A stretch of 64,000 nt of DNA from Agathobaculum sp. NTUH-O15-33 (GTDB lineage: Bacteria; Bacillota; Clostridia; Oscillospirales; Butyricicoccaceae), in the NCBI RefSeq assembly GCF_033193315.1, contig NZ_CP136187.1, positions 3,169,501 through 3,233,500 of the forward strand. The letters run 5' to 3'. The position numbers were made by a program, and so were the translations under genes. Positions within the stretch are counted from its first letter, which is position 1. Every line of letters starts with the position of its first letter. The notes below the pieces were generated by a model. It had not been told where the DNA came from, searched no databases, and worked only from the letters and a program-made list of their open reading frames with translations. Below, piece by piece: positions 1 to 8,009 of the stretch.

Positions 1-722
1 CCATGCTGGATTCGCTGGCCCATAACCACGCGCACCGCAACCCGTCGGCGTCCCTGTTTGAACTGGGCACCATCTACACGCCCACCGTAAGGGACGGCAA
101 GGCCGATCAGACCATCCTCCCGCGCGAGGAAAAGATCCTCGCCCTCGGCTCGTACGGCAGCCGTTCGTTCTTCCAGTTCAAGGGTGTGATCGAAGCGGTT
201 GCGCACGAACTGAACATCAAGGGCCTGTCCTTTGAGACCGAATCCGGAAACCCGTCGTACCATCCGGGCCGCTGCGCGCGCGTCATGGCGGGCGATCAGC
301 TCCTCGGCGTATTCGGCACCGTGCACCCCACCGTGTGCAAAACCTACGGTCTGTCCGGCGAGGTGCTTGCCGCCGAGCTGCACATGGACGTGCTCTTCGC
401 CGCCATGGACCCGACGCGTCTTTATCACGCGCTGCCCAAGTTCCCGGCTTCCACCCGCGACATTGCCGTCATCGTGGACGACGCGGTACCCGCGGCTTCC
501 CTGCAAAAGGCGATCGAGCAAGCCGCCGGCTCTATTCTGGAGAGCGTCAGCCTGTTCGACGTATACAAGGGCGAAAACATTCCGGAAGGGAAAAAGTCCC
601 TCGCCTACTCGATGAGCCTGCGCGCGCCCGACCGCACCCTGACCGACGAGGAATGCGACAAGGCCATGCGCGACGCCATCGCCGCGCTGGAAAAAGATTT
701 TGGCGCGAAGCTTCGCGGATAA
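1..722 (+). CDS. pheT: Phenylalanine--tRNA ligase beta subunit, C-terminal part (5' end outside window)
   Basis: The frame is open from the first bases, so the gene is cut by the window edge and only about 240 C-terminal residues are seen. PheT pairs with PheS in the cytoplasmic alpha2-beta2 enzyme that charges tRNA-Phe. The last ~95 residues match the ferredoxin-like anticodon-binding domain: LPKFPASTRDIAVIVDD opens it, SLFDVYKGENIPEGKKS follows, and it ends near LTDEECDKAM. The upstream stretch with FELGTIY and YHPGRCARV is the end of the catalytic-like core typical of PheT. pheS would be expected upstream. The ATG at position 3 is only an internal methionine. Confidence 0.93.
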   Translation, partial: MLDSLAHNHAHRNPSASLFELGTIYTPTVRDGKADQTILPREEKILALGSYGSRSFFQFKGVIEAVAHELNIKGLSFETESGNPSYHPGRCARVMAGDQLLGVFGTVHPTVCKTYGLSGEVLAAELHMDVLFAAMDPTRLYHALPKFPASTRDIAVIVDDAVPAASLQKAIEQAAGSILESVSLFDVYKGENIPEGKKSLAYSMSLRAPDRTLTDEECDKAMRDAIAALEKDFGAKLRG

Positions 723-797
723 GACTTTACTTTTTCCTCGTTTTGTATTATCCTATAGGTAGACGAAACGAAGGAACGACCCGGAAAGGAGACAGAC

Positions 798-1043
798 ATG
801 CTTGACGGTACGAGAAAATTCAGCCTTGTAGATGAGAACAATAAAGAAATGAAGCGCACGCTCACCGCGGTATACGATGCGCTCAAGGAGAAGGGCTATA
901 ACCCGATCAACCAAATCGTCGGTTACCTCCTCTCCGAGGATCCCACCTACATCACCAACCACAACAACGCCCGCAGCCTGATCTGCAAGATCGACCGCGA
1001 CGAGTTGATGCAGGAACTGGTGCAGTACTATCTCGATAACTGA
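798..1043 (+). CDS. ireB: IreB family regulatory phosphoprotein
   Basis: The 81-residue protein matches the IreB/UPF0297 family of Bacillota over its whole length, starting [19 protein letters not shown] and ending [10 protein letters not shown]. In enterococci IreB is a small cytoplasmic substrate of the Ser/Thr kinase IreK and dampens cephalosporin resistance; the phosphorylated threonine lies in the N-terminal region, where TRKFSL is kept here. The start follows GGAAAGGAG at a good distance. The usual ruvX-like and DUF1292 partners are not next to it. It is followed directly by a strong terminator, so it is probably monocistronic or the last gene of a pheST transcript. Confidence 0.9.
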   Translation: MLDGTRKFSLVDENNKEMKRTLTAVYDALKEKGYNPINQIVGYLLSEDPTYITNHNNARSLICKIDRDELMQELVQYYLDN

Positions 1044-1053
1044 TGAAACAATA

Positions 1054-1092
1054 AATAACCGTTTCCTTCAATCGGGAAACGGTTATTTTTTT
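1054..1092 (+). terminator. Rho-independent terminator after ireB
   Basis: A 13-bp perfect stem (AATAACCGTTTCC pairing with GGAAACGGTTATT) with an 8-nt loop is followed by a T run. It ends just before the ribosome site of the next gene. Confidence 0.9.
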
Positions 1093-1105
1093 GCAAAGGT
1101 GTAAA

Positions 1106-3010
1106 ATGAACGATTTTCTCCCCATTTCCAAAGAGGATATGACCGCGCGCGGCTGGTATTACTGCGATTTTCTGCTCGTTACCGGCGACGCTTATATCGA
1201 TCACCCCTCCTTCGGCACCGCGATCATCTCGCGTGTTCTCGAAGCGGAGGGGTATAAGGTCGCGATCCTGTCCCAGCCCGATTTCCGCAGCGAAAAGGAC
1301 TTTCTCGCGATCGGCCGCCCGCGCTACGCGGTGCTGGTCAACGGCGGCAATATCGATTCCATGGTCGCCCACTACACAGCCGCCAAAAAACGCCGTTCAG
1401 ACGATGCCTATACGCCCGGCGGCAAAGCGGGCGCCAGACCCGACCGCGCGGCCACCGTATACGCCATGCTGGCCCGCCGCGCCTTCCCCGAAACGCCGGT
1501 CTACCTCGGCGGGATCGAAGCCAGCCTGCGCCGTTTCGCCCATTACGACTATTGGGCGGACCGCGTGATGCCCTCGGTCCTTGTTTCCTCCGGCGCGGAC
1601 GGGCTGATGTACGGCATGAGCGAGCGCTCGGTACGCGAACTGGCCAACAACCTAAAGCACGGCAAGAAGGGCGCGGAAGCGCTTTTCGGCGTGCGCGGCA
1701 CGGCCTACCTGACCCATACGGCGGAAAACCTGCCGTTTCCCGCCGTCCAATGTCCCTCGTTGGAGGACGTTTGCGAAAGCAAGGCGGATTATGCCCGCTC
1801 GGTCAAAATGCAGTATGACGAACAGGATTTTGTCACCGGTAAAGCGCTGCTGCAGCGCCATGGCAAGCACCTTTTGGTGCAGAACCCGCCCGCCAAGCCG
1901 CTTACCACCGCCGAAATGGACGAGGTATACGCCCTGCCCTATCAGCGGGCCTATCACCCCTCCTATGACGCGGCGGGCGGCGTGCCCGCCATCCAAGAGG
2001 TGCAGTTTTCCATCATCCATAATCGCGGCTGCTTTGGCGCGTGTAACTTCTGCGCGCTCGCGTTTCATCAAGGCCGGTTCATCTCGGCCCGCAGCCACGA
2101 AAGCGTGATCGCGGAAGCCGAACAGATCGCCGCCAGCCCCGGCTTTAAGGGTTATATCCACGATGTCGGCGGACCGACCGCCAACTTCCGTTTCCCCGCC
2201 TGCCATAAGCAGCAGGCGCATGGGCTTTGCAAGGACAAGCGCTGCCTGTTCCCCTCTGCCTGTAAAAGCCTGCAGGCCGATCATTCGGATTACCTGAATT
2301 TGCTGCGCGAACTGCGGCAGGTTGAAGGCGTCAAAAAGGTATTTGTGCGTTCCGGCCTGCGGTATGATTACATGATGGCCGACCATAACGACGCCTTTTT
2401 CCGCGAGCTGGTGGAGCACCACATTTCGGGCCAGCTCAAGGTCGCGCCCGAGCACATGAGTGATAACGTTCTGTATTATATGGGCAAACCATCATTTTCC
2501 GTATATGAATCCTTTCGAGAACGGTATGCCCGCATCAACCAAAAGCTGGGCCGCAAGCAGTACCTTGTGCCCTATCTGATGAGTTCGCACCCGGGCGCTA
2601 CCCTGCGGGACGCGGTAGAGCTCGCCTGCTATTTGAACCGCGTCGGCTATATGCCGGAACAGGTGCAGGATTTTTATCCCACACCGGGCACGCTGTCCAC
2701 CGCGATGTATTACGCGGAGCTTGACCCGCGCACAATGAAGCCGGTCTATGTCGCCAAAACGGCGGAAGAGAAAGCGATGCAGCGCGCGCTTTTGCAGTGG
2801 CGCAAGCCGGAAAAGCGTCCCATCGTGCTCGCCGCCCTGAAAAAGGCGGGCCGCGAGGATCTGATCGGTTTTGGCAAGGAATGCCTGATCCGCCCCGCGC
2901 CGGGCACAAGACCGCCCGCCCCCAAAAAGACTGCAACGCCCGCTTATGCCGGGAAGAAGCCCGCTCCCGCCCGCCGTAAAGGCTGGGCCAAGTCCAAGGG
3001 CAAGAAATAA
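1106..3010 (+). CDS. YgiQ-type radical SAM protein
   Basis: About 634 residues, matching the YgiQ family over its length. The N-terminus (DFLLVTGDAYIDHPSFG, then AILSQPDF and VYLGGIEASLRRFAHYDYW) is the family signature. A radical SAM cluster-binding CxxxCxxC is visible as CFGACNFC near residue 320, after SIIHNRG. An extra cysteine patch (CHKQQAHGLCKDKRCLFPSAC) follows. The C-terminus is Lys/Ala/Pro-rich and probably disordered. The substrate of YgiQ proteins is not established. I place the start at the ATG preceded by AAAGGTG; an in-frame TTG at 1091 lies in the terminator T run and has no ribosome site. Confidence 0.88.
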   Translation: MNDFLPISKEDMTARGWYYCDFLLVTGDAYIDHPSFGTAIISRVLEAEGYKVAILSQPDFRSEKDFLAIGRPRYAVLVNGGNIDSMVAHYTAAKKRRSDDAYTPGGKAGARPDRAATVYAMLARRAFPETPVYLGGIEASLRRFAHYDYWADRVMPSVLVSSGADGLMYGMSERSVRELANNLKHGKKGAEALFGVRGTAYLTHTAENLPFPAVQCPSLEDVCESKADYARSVKMQYDEQDFVTGKALLQRHGKHLLVQNPPAKPLTTAEMDEVYALPYQRAYHPSYDAAGGVPAIQEVQFSIIHNRGCFGACNFCALAFHQGRFISARSHESVIAEAEQIAASPGFKGYIHDVGGPTANFRFPACHKQQAHGLCKDKRCLFPSACKSLQADHSDYLNLLRELRQVEGVKKVFVRSGLRYDYMMADHNDAFFRELVEHHISGQLKVAPEHMSDNVLYYMGKPSFSVYESFRERYARINQKLGRKQYLVPYLMSSHPGATLRDAVELACYLNRVGYMPEQVQDFYPTPGTLSTAMYYAELDPRTMKPVYVAKTAEEKAMQRALLQWRKPEKRPIVLAALKKAGREDLIGFGKECLIRPAPGTRPPAPKKTATPAYAGKKPAPARRKGWAKSKGKK

Positions 3011-3027
3011 TCGGCTTGATCAAAGGC

Positions 3028-3075
3028 AACCGGCCCCGTCTTTCGCTCAGTGCGAAAGACGGGGCCGGTTTTTCT
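3028..3075 (+). terminator. Rho-independent terminator after the radical SAM gene
   Basis: A 19-bp stem beginning AACCGGCCCCGTC with the loop TCAGT runs into a T run. It sits 17 bases after the stop codon. Confidence 0.92.
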
Positions 3076-3126
3076 CTGCCTGACAGAGTGCTGAAATAGA
3101 AGGATCGACAGGGATTAACTTGCCGC

Positions 3127-3172
3127 GTTCGGTTTGCCGCCGCCCATGCTCAGAAACGGCGGCAAGCCGAAC
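3127..3172. repeat. GC-rich inverted repeat in the convergent gap
   Basis: Two 16-bp arms (GTTCGGTTTGCCGCCG and its near-exact complement, one mismatch) enclose 14 bases. There is no T run on either strand, so it is not a typical terminator. It is the only structure I see in the gap from 3076 to 3280. Confidence 0.6.
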
Positions 3173-3280
3173 GCCGAACGCAGCCACGGCCGCGTATACG
3201 AACATTACATAAGATTTTGAGAGAGAATCTGAAGAGCGATAGAAAAATGAGAAGCAAGTATCCGGTGGATTTCCTATCTT

Positions 3281-4598
3281 TTAAAAGGTCTTAAAAATAT
3301 CATCCATCCGCGTGAGCGTTTCGTCGATGTCCTTCTCGGTGTGTGCAATGGTGATGCCATAGTGCGCCGGGGATACCGGGCCCGCCGTATCGTGGAACCA
3401 CAGGCCGCGCGGCAGGCATTCGGTAACGAACTTTTTATACATGGACCGATCCAGCTCGGCCGCGACCTTGCGGAAATCAAAGTCGTCCTCGGTGTTTTCC
3501 ACGCCGAAGTAAATGGCAAAGCGCGCGCCCACGCCGCGGCAGTGGCCCTTCTTGCCATGCTTGGCAAACAGATCGTCGATACCGCGGTACAGCTTGTTGC
3601 CGATCTTCTCGATCTGATCGTAAAAGCCGGGCTCCATCGCCATCTTGATGCACTCGATCGCCGCGATAACCGGCATGTAGGAGCCTGTGTAGGTGCCGCT
3701 CACCGTTGTCTTGCCGATGGGGTTGAGGCAGTTCATAATATCCGCACGGCCGCCGAACGCCGCGATCGGCAGGCCGCCGCCAATGGCCTTGGCCATGGTG
3801 GTCATATCCGGCGTAACGCCGTAATATTTTTGCGCGGAACCCGGACGCATGCGCAGACCGCAGACAACCTCGTCAAAAATAAGAATGATCTTCTCGCGGG
3901 TGCAAAGCTCGCGCACCTGCTCTAAGTACTGCTTGCGCGCCTCATAGCAGCCGCAGTTGAAGCTGATGGGCTCTAAAATAACGCAGGCGATTTCGCCCTT
4001 GTACTTCTGTACCGCGTGCTCCAGCGCGTCGATATTGTTGAACACCACGTTCACGACGCTGTCCTTCGCGTTCTGCGGGAAGCCTTCGGAATCCGCCGCG
4101 GTCTCGACCTCGCCGTACTCGTCCGCCTTGCCCACGCCGTTGTGGTTGAACCAAATGTTCTCATGCATGCCGTGGAAATGGCCTTCAAATTTCAGCACCT
4201 TGTCGCGGCCGGTAAAGCTGCGCGAAACACGGATTGCCGCCTGCGTCGCCTCTGAGCCCGTGTTGGCCAACCGGACGCGCTCGCAACTCGGGAACACCTC
4301 GCGCAGAAGCTTGCCCAATTCCACATGGTACGCGGTATCAAAGTTCATGAAAAAGCCCTTGTCCATCGCGCGGCCGATGGCCTCGCGGATGCGCGGGTGG
4401 TTGTGTCCATAAAGGCCCGCGCCGGCGCAGGTGTGGTAATCGATGTACTCCTTGCCGTCCGCGTCCCAAACATGGCTGCCATCCGCGTGATCGATGTATA
4501 GCGGCTGCTTCCAGCACTGCGTTATAGCGCTGTCCCGCCGAGGCGCCCGCCACAAAGATCTGCTCGGCCTCGCGGTAAATTTCCTGTATGCGGCTCAT
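3281..4598 (-). CDS. Class-III PLP aminotransferase, glutamate-1-semialdehyde aminomutase-like, with a +1 frameshift near its start
   Basis: A PLP-dependent class-III aminotransferase of about 438 residues, related to glutamate-1-semialdehyde aminomutase and omega-aminotransferases. NTGSEATQAAIR binds the phosphate of PLP, IFDEVVCGLRM carries the cofactor-contacting Asp, and the lysine in TMAKAIGGGLPIAAFGG is the Schiff-base residue. The long open frame reaches only to about 4555 and has no ribosome site there. The natural start (ATG at 4598, after AGGAGT) lies in another frame and encodes SRIQEIYREAEQIFVAGASA. Removing one C from the CC at 4511-4512 joins the frames into VLKQPLYIDHADG, as the family expects. 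It is divergent from the aldehyde dehydrogenase. The substrate is unknown; the neighbours suggest an amino acid or aldehyde route joined to glutamate. The frameshift may be real or an assembly error. Confidence 0.82.
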
Positions 4599-4686
4599 AC
4601 AGTCCACTCCTTTTTATCGTTTGTATTTGAGCATGTGTATCAGCGGTTCCTTAATTATTTCAACCGTTGATATATGTCATGTTTTA

Positions 4687-4715
4687 TTTATAACACCCAA
4701 TCTCCATTCTGTCAA
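4687..4715 (-). promoter_or_regulatory. Sigma-A promoter for the aminotransferase
   Basis: On the minus strand TTGACA (4715-4710) and TATAAA (4692-4687) are 17 bp apart, in the AT-rich gap between the divergent genes. Confidence 0.7.
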
Positions 4716-4718
4716 CAC

Positions 4719-4739
4719 TTATTTTAATGGTTAATTTAA
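4719..4739. promoter_or_regulatory. Degenerate ROK-operator-like dyad
   Basis: TTATTTT-N7-AATTTAA lies just upstream of the aminotransferase -35 box. It matches 12 of 14 positions of the dyad that is exact at 7965-7985 and 11545-11565. Confidence 0.35.
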
Positions 4740-4843
4740 TTTACCGGGTTTTCTGCTGTTTTCCATCCTATTCAAAACATTGCATTTGTCATTCGACAAG
4801 GCTCTCACTTTTTCATTATATTTTTTAATTATTAAAAAAAGTG

Positions 4844-4872
4844 TTGACACCATATATTTTATATGTTAAATT
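4844..4872 (+). promoter_or_regulatory. Sigma-A promoter for the aldehyde dehydrogenase
   Basis: TTGACA at 4844-4849 is followed after 17 bp by the weak -10 TAAATT at 4867-4872. A T/A-rich palindrome (TTTTTTAAT-T-ATTAAAAAA, 4821-4839) sits directly upstream and may be a regulator site. Confidence 0.55.
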
Positions 4873-4943
4873 AAAGCTAATAAAAAGCGGCGGTCAAACG
4901 TCGCTCCACCATACAACATCGTCAAAATAGGAGGAACAAAATC

Positions 4944-6440
4944 ATGCGCATGATGGAAATCATCGATGAATCGACCGGCAAGGTAGTGGGCAGCGTCCCG
5001 CACTACGACGGCAAGGAGATCGCGGAAATGGTAGACGTCGCTTACGCGGCGCAGCCCCGCTGGGAAAAGGTGCCGCTGTTCGAGCGCGGCCAGATCCTTT
5101 ACAAGTTCTGCGACCTGATCGACCAGAACCGCGAGGAGATCGCAAACTACATGTCCTGCGAAATGGGCAAGCCCATCCTTCAGTCCCGCGCGGAGACCAC
5201 CTACGCCGCCGAGATCGGCCGCGCCAACATCGAAGTGGGCAAGCACATGTACGGCGAGGTGCTGTGCGACAGCTCCGAGGGCTACGAGGATCACGTGGTC
5301 ATGGTCCGTCACGAGGCGCTGGGCGTCGTCGCGGCGGTCATCCCCTTCAACTACCCGGTCGAGCTGACCCTGCAAAAGGTCGTTCCGGCGCTTCTGATGG
5401 GCAACACCATGATCGTCAAGGCATCCACCACGGCCCCCTGCTGCGTCAAGAAGCTGATCGATCTGGCGATCGAAGCCGGCGTGCCGCAGGACGTGCTGCA
5501 ATTCGTCACCGGCAGCCGCGAGGACTGCACCGAAAACCTGCTGACCAACAAAAAGGTCGCCTGCATCGCCATGACCGGCAGCACCGAGGCCGGCGCCGAG
5601 ATGATGCACGACGCCGCGCCCACCATCAAGAAGGTCATTCTGGAACTGGGCGGCAACGATCCCCTCATCATCACCGAGGAAGCCGCGAACGATCCCGAAC
5701 TGATCGCCAAGGCGATCGAGTGCCTGTGCTGGGGCCGCATCAACGAAAACAACGGGCAGGTCTGCGCCTCCCCCAAGCGCACTATCGTACATAAGAAGGC
5801 GCACGATGTGTTCGTCAAGTGCCTAGTGAACTTTGTTTCCACCCTCAAGCGCGGCCACGCGACCGATCCCGAGGCGCAGCTGACCCGTCTGGTCTCCACC
5901 AAGGCGGCCGAGCGCGTCGAGAAGCAAATTCAGCACACCATCGATCAGGGCGCGAAGCTCCTTTACGGCGGCAAGCGCAACGGCCCCGAAATGGACGTGA
6001 CCATTCTGGACAACGTGACCAAGGACATGGATATCGCGTGCGATATGGAGGTATTCGGCCCCGTCGTTCCGATCATCACCTTTGAGACCGACGAAGAAGC
6101 CGTCGCGATCGCCAACCAGAGCCAGTACGGCCTGTCCGCCTGCGTGATCACCAAGGACCTGAAGAAGTCCTTCTACTACACCGAGCACGTGGAATCCTCG
6201 GCGGTATGGGTCAACGGTTCCAGCGCGCTGCGCCATAACGACCAGCCGTTCGGCGGCTGCAAGGGCACCGGCATCGGCAACGAGGGCGCGGGCTACTCCT
6301 GCGCTGAGTTCACACGCCTAAAGACCTACGGCTTCTGCGACGTTTCCCCCAAGGAGCGCCTGTACGAGCATGCCGACGGCATGGGCGATTTCCTTTCCAA
6401 CTTCCGCGCGCAGGTCGCGCAGCAGATGAAGGATATGTAA
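4944..6440 (+). CDS. NAD(P)-dependent aldehyde dehydrogenase
   Basis: A 498-residue aldehyde dehydrogenase, full length for the superfamily. It oxidises an aldehyde or semialdehyde to the acid using NAD(P). Seen are the nucleotide-binding stretch VVAAVIPFNYPVELTLQKVVPALLMGNT, the general-base Glu in LELGGNDP (about residue 234) and the catalytic Cys in NNGQVCASPKR (about residue 274). The C-terminal FGPVVPIITF and the PFGGCKGTGIGNEG region are also conserved. The start follows AGGAGG and opens with clustered methionines (MRMM). It is divergent from a semialdehyde-aminotransferase-like gene, so an amino-aldehyde or succinate-semialdehyde-type substrate is plausible, but the sequence does not settle this. 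Confidence 0.9.
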   Translation: MRMMEIIDESTGKVVGSVPHYDGKEIAEMVDVAYAAQPRWEKVPLFERGQILYKFCDLIDQNREEIANYMSCEMGKPILQSRAETTYAAEIGRANIEVGKHMYGEVLCDSSEGYEDHVVMVRHEALGVVAAVIPFNYPVELTLQKVVPALLMGNTMIVKASTTAPCCVKKLIDLAIEAGVPQDVLQFVTGSREDCTENLLTNKKVACIAMTGSTEAGAEMMHDAAPTIKKVILELGGNDPLIITEEAANDPELIAKAIECLCWGRINENNGQVCASPKRTIVHKKAHDVFVKCLVNFVSTLKRGHATDPEAQLTRLVSTKAAERVEKQIQHTIDQGAKLLYGGKRNGPEMDVTILDNVTKDMDIACDMEVFGPVVPIITFETDEEAVAIANQSQYGLSACVITKDLKKSFYYTEHVESSAVWVNGSSALRHNDQPFGGCKGTGIGNEGAGYSCAEFTRLKTYGFCDVSPKERLYEHADGMGDFLSNFRAQVAQQMKDM

Positions 6441-6451
6441 GCACCTGTATG

Positions 6452-6489
6452 AAAAAGGGCACGCCGCGTTTTTGCGGCGTGCCCTTTTT
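6452..6489 (+). terminator. Terminator after the aldehyde dehydrogenase
   Basis: AAAAAGGGCACGCCGC pairs with GCGGCGTGCCCTTTTT across a short T-rich loop. It is symmetrical and could work on both strands. Confidence 0.9.
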
Positions 6490-6519
6490 GCGGCTTCCCC
6501 TCCCGCGCTTCACCCAACA

Positions 6520-6720
6520 CAAAAAAGCCGTCGCTTATGCGACAGCTTCTTTGTTGTTCGATGCAGTTATATCATGATTTTGTGCGGCCGCTTCATGCGT
6601 TTTTCCAATAACGCCGCAGCGGCACAGCGTTTTCAGCGTTCCTTTCCGCTATCGCAGCACCTCCCTTCCCCGTCAACGCCTCATGGCGCAGATTTGTTTT
6701 TGTACTTATTCTAATAGTTT
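6520..6720 (-). ncRNA. Possible minus-strand structured RNA ending in a terminator
   Basis: The gap from 6490 to 6906 has no convincing gene. On the minus strand a GC-rich patch of several short stems (about 6590-6700) lies between AT-rich flanks. It is followed by the stem GTCGC-ATAA-GCGAC and a T run at about 6545-6520, which looks like a terminator without a gene. A TATAAT-like box lies near 6730, but I find no good -35. I compared it by eye with common riboswitch classes, SRP RNA and 6S RNA and found no match. It may be a small RNA, the remnant of a lost gene, or chance structure. Confidence 0.25.
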
Positions 6721-6906
6721 ATATTATATATCAATAAATAGCAAGGCTTATTTTTTATAAAATTTACAAACACATTTTGTCACCGCGAAACTGTTCATTT
6801 CGCTTTACAAAAAGGTGCTTTTAGGATAAAATATAAATAAAAAATACTTAAAATAAATTACAAAATATATTGCCGTGCCGAGACGCGCGGTTCGGGAGGT
6901 TAACCC

Positions 6907-7926
6907 ATGACTATCAACACCGCTATCGACATCCGTGAGCGTAATTTAGAGCGCATCCGCAGCGCGATCCAGCGCCACGAGACCTGCACCAAAACAGAGA
7001 TCGCGCGCGAGACCGAACTGAGCATGGCGACCACCAGCACCGCCTTGAACGAAATGCTGATCAGCGGCGAGATCGCCAAGATCGACCAGACCGGCGTCAG
7101 CATCGGCCGCCCAGCCGATATATTTGCCTATAACCCCGATCACCTGCATACCCTCGCCATCTGCACCACCATGAAAAACGGTACGGACGCCGTGGAATAC
7201 ATCATCGCCGACGCGCTCGGCCGAATCATCCAGCGGGAAAGCCAGCCGATCGCCTCCGTCAGCGCCGAGCTGCTCGAAGCGCTGGTCACCACCTGTATCG
7301 TGCAGGACCCGCTCATCCGCACGGTCGGCCTCGGTATCCCCGGCCACGCGCAGTCCGGCTGCATCACCCAATGCGACATCGCCGCTTTGGAGGGCGTGGA
7401 CTTCGCATCGCGCATCCGCGCCAAGCACAACGTTGCCGTCGTCGTGGAAAACGATATGAATATCATCACCTATTGCCTCTATCAGGAGCTCGATTGCCCA
7501 CAGGACGATTTTGCAGCCCTGTATTTTCCCACGCAGGAAAACTCCTTTGTCGGCGGCGGCTTCATCATTGGGGGCCGCCTGCACAAGGGCTGGACGATGT
7601 TTTCCGGCGAAGTGAGCTATATCGCCCGCGCCTTCGGCTTTTCCTCGGCCGATCAGGCCGCTCTGCCGCGCGAGCGCGGGGCGTTCTGCCGCTTTGCCGC
7701 GCAGATCGTAACCACGGTCGTGTGCACGATCAACCCGCCCCGCATCGTTATCATGGGCGAAGCGCTGGCGGAAACCGACCTGCCGGATATTTGCGGCTAT
7801 TGCCGCCAGTTCATTCCCGCCCACAACGTGCCCGAGCTGCGCATCGATAACAATATCTTTGATAACTACGCTGAAGGGTTGGTCCGCCTCACGCTCGACC
7901 ATGTGCTCTTCCCCACGCTGATATGA
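6907..7926 (+). CDS. ROK-family transcriptional regulator
   Basis: 339 residues with the layout of NagC/XylR-type ROK repressors. The N-terminal winged helix (about residues 10-65) reads ERIRSAIQRHETCTKTEIARETELSMATTSTALNEML and is followed by the wing IDQTGVSIGRPA. The rest is a ROK sugar-kinase-like fold with VGLGIPGHA, VVENDMN and SGEVSYIARAFG. The cysteine zinc motif of ROK kinases is absent, so it is unlikely to phosphorylate sugar. The ligand is unknown. A GGGAGGT ribosome site precedes the ATG. It lies between the aldehyde dehydrogenase and the HyuA-like gene. AT-rich dyads TTATTTT-N7-AAAATAA nearby are of a kind bound by ROK repressors, so it probably controls this cluster. Confidence 0.85.
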   Translation: MTINTAIDIRERNLERIRSAIQRHETCTKTEIARETELSMATTSTALNEMLISGEIAKIDQTGVSIGRPADIFAYNPDHLHTLAICTTMKNGTDAVEYIIADALGRIIQRESQPIASVSAELLEALVTTCIVQDPLIRTVGLGIPGHAQSGCITQCDIAALEGVDFASRIRAKHNVAVVVENDMNIITYCLYQELDCPQDDFAALYFPTQENSFVGGGFIIGGRLHKGWTMFSGEVSYIARAFGFSSADQAALPRERGAFCRFAAQIVTTVVCTINPPRIVIMGEALAETDLPDICGYCRQFIPAHNVPELRIDNNIFDNYAEGLVRLTLDHVLFPTLI

Positions 7927-7964
7927 GCGGAGCAATCCACAAAACCGGCAGCGGTTTTATGCAT

Positions 7965-7985
7965 TTATTTTGCTATTTAAAATAA
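7965..7985. promoter_or_regulatory. Candidate ROK operator before the HyuA-like gene
   Basis: Perfect dyad TTATTTT-N7-AAAATAA in the 83-bp gap after the ROK gene. The same half-sites and spacing recur at 11545-11565 before the mutase gene. Confidence 0.5.
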
Positions 7986-8009
7986 TACAAAATTTATAGG
8001 AGGTTTCAT

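Noticed and set aside
1091-1105. TTG as start of the radical SAM gene
   Set aside because: Falls in the T run of the previous terminator; the ATG at 1106 has AAAGGTG in front.
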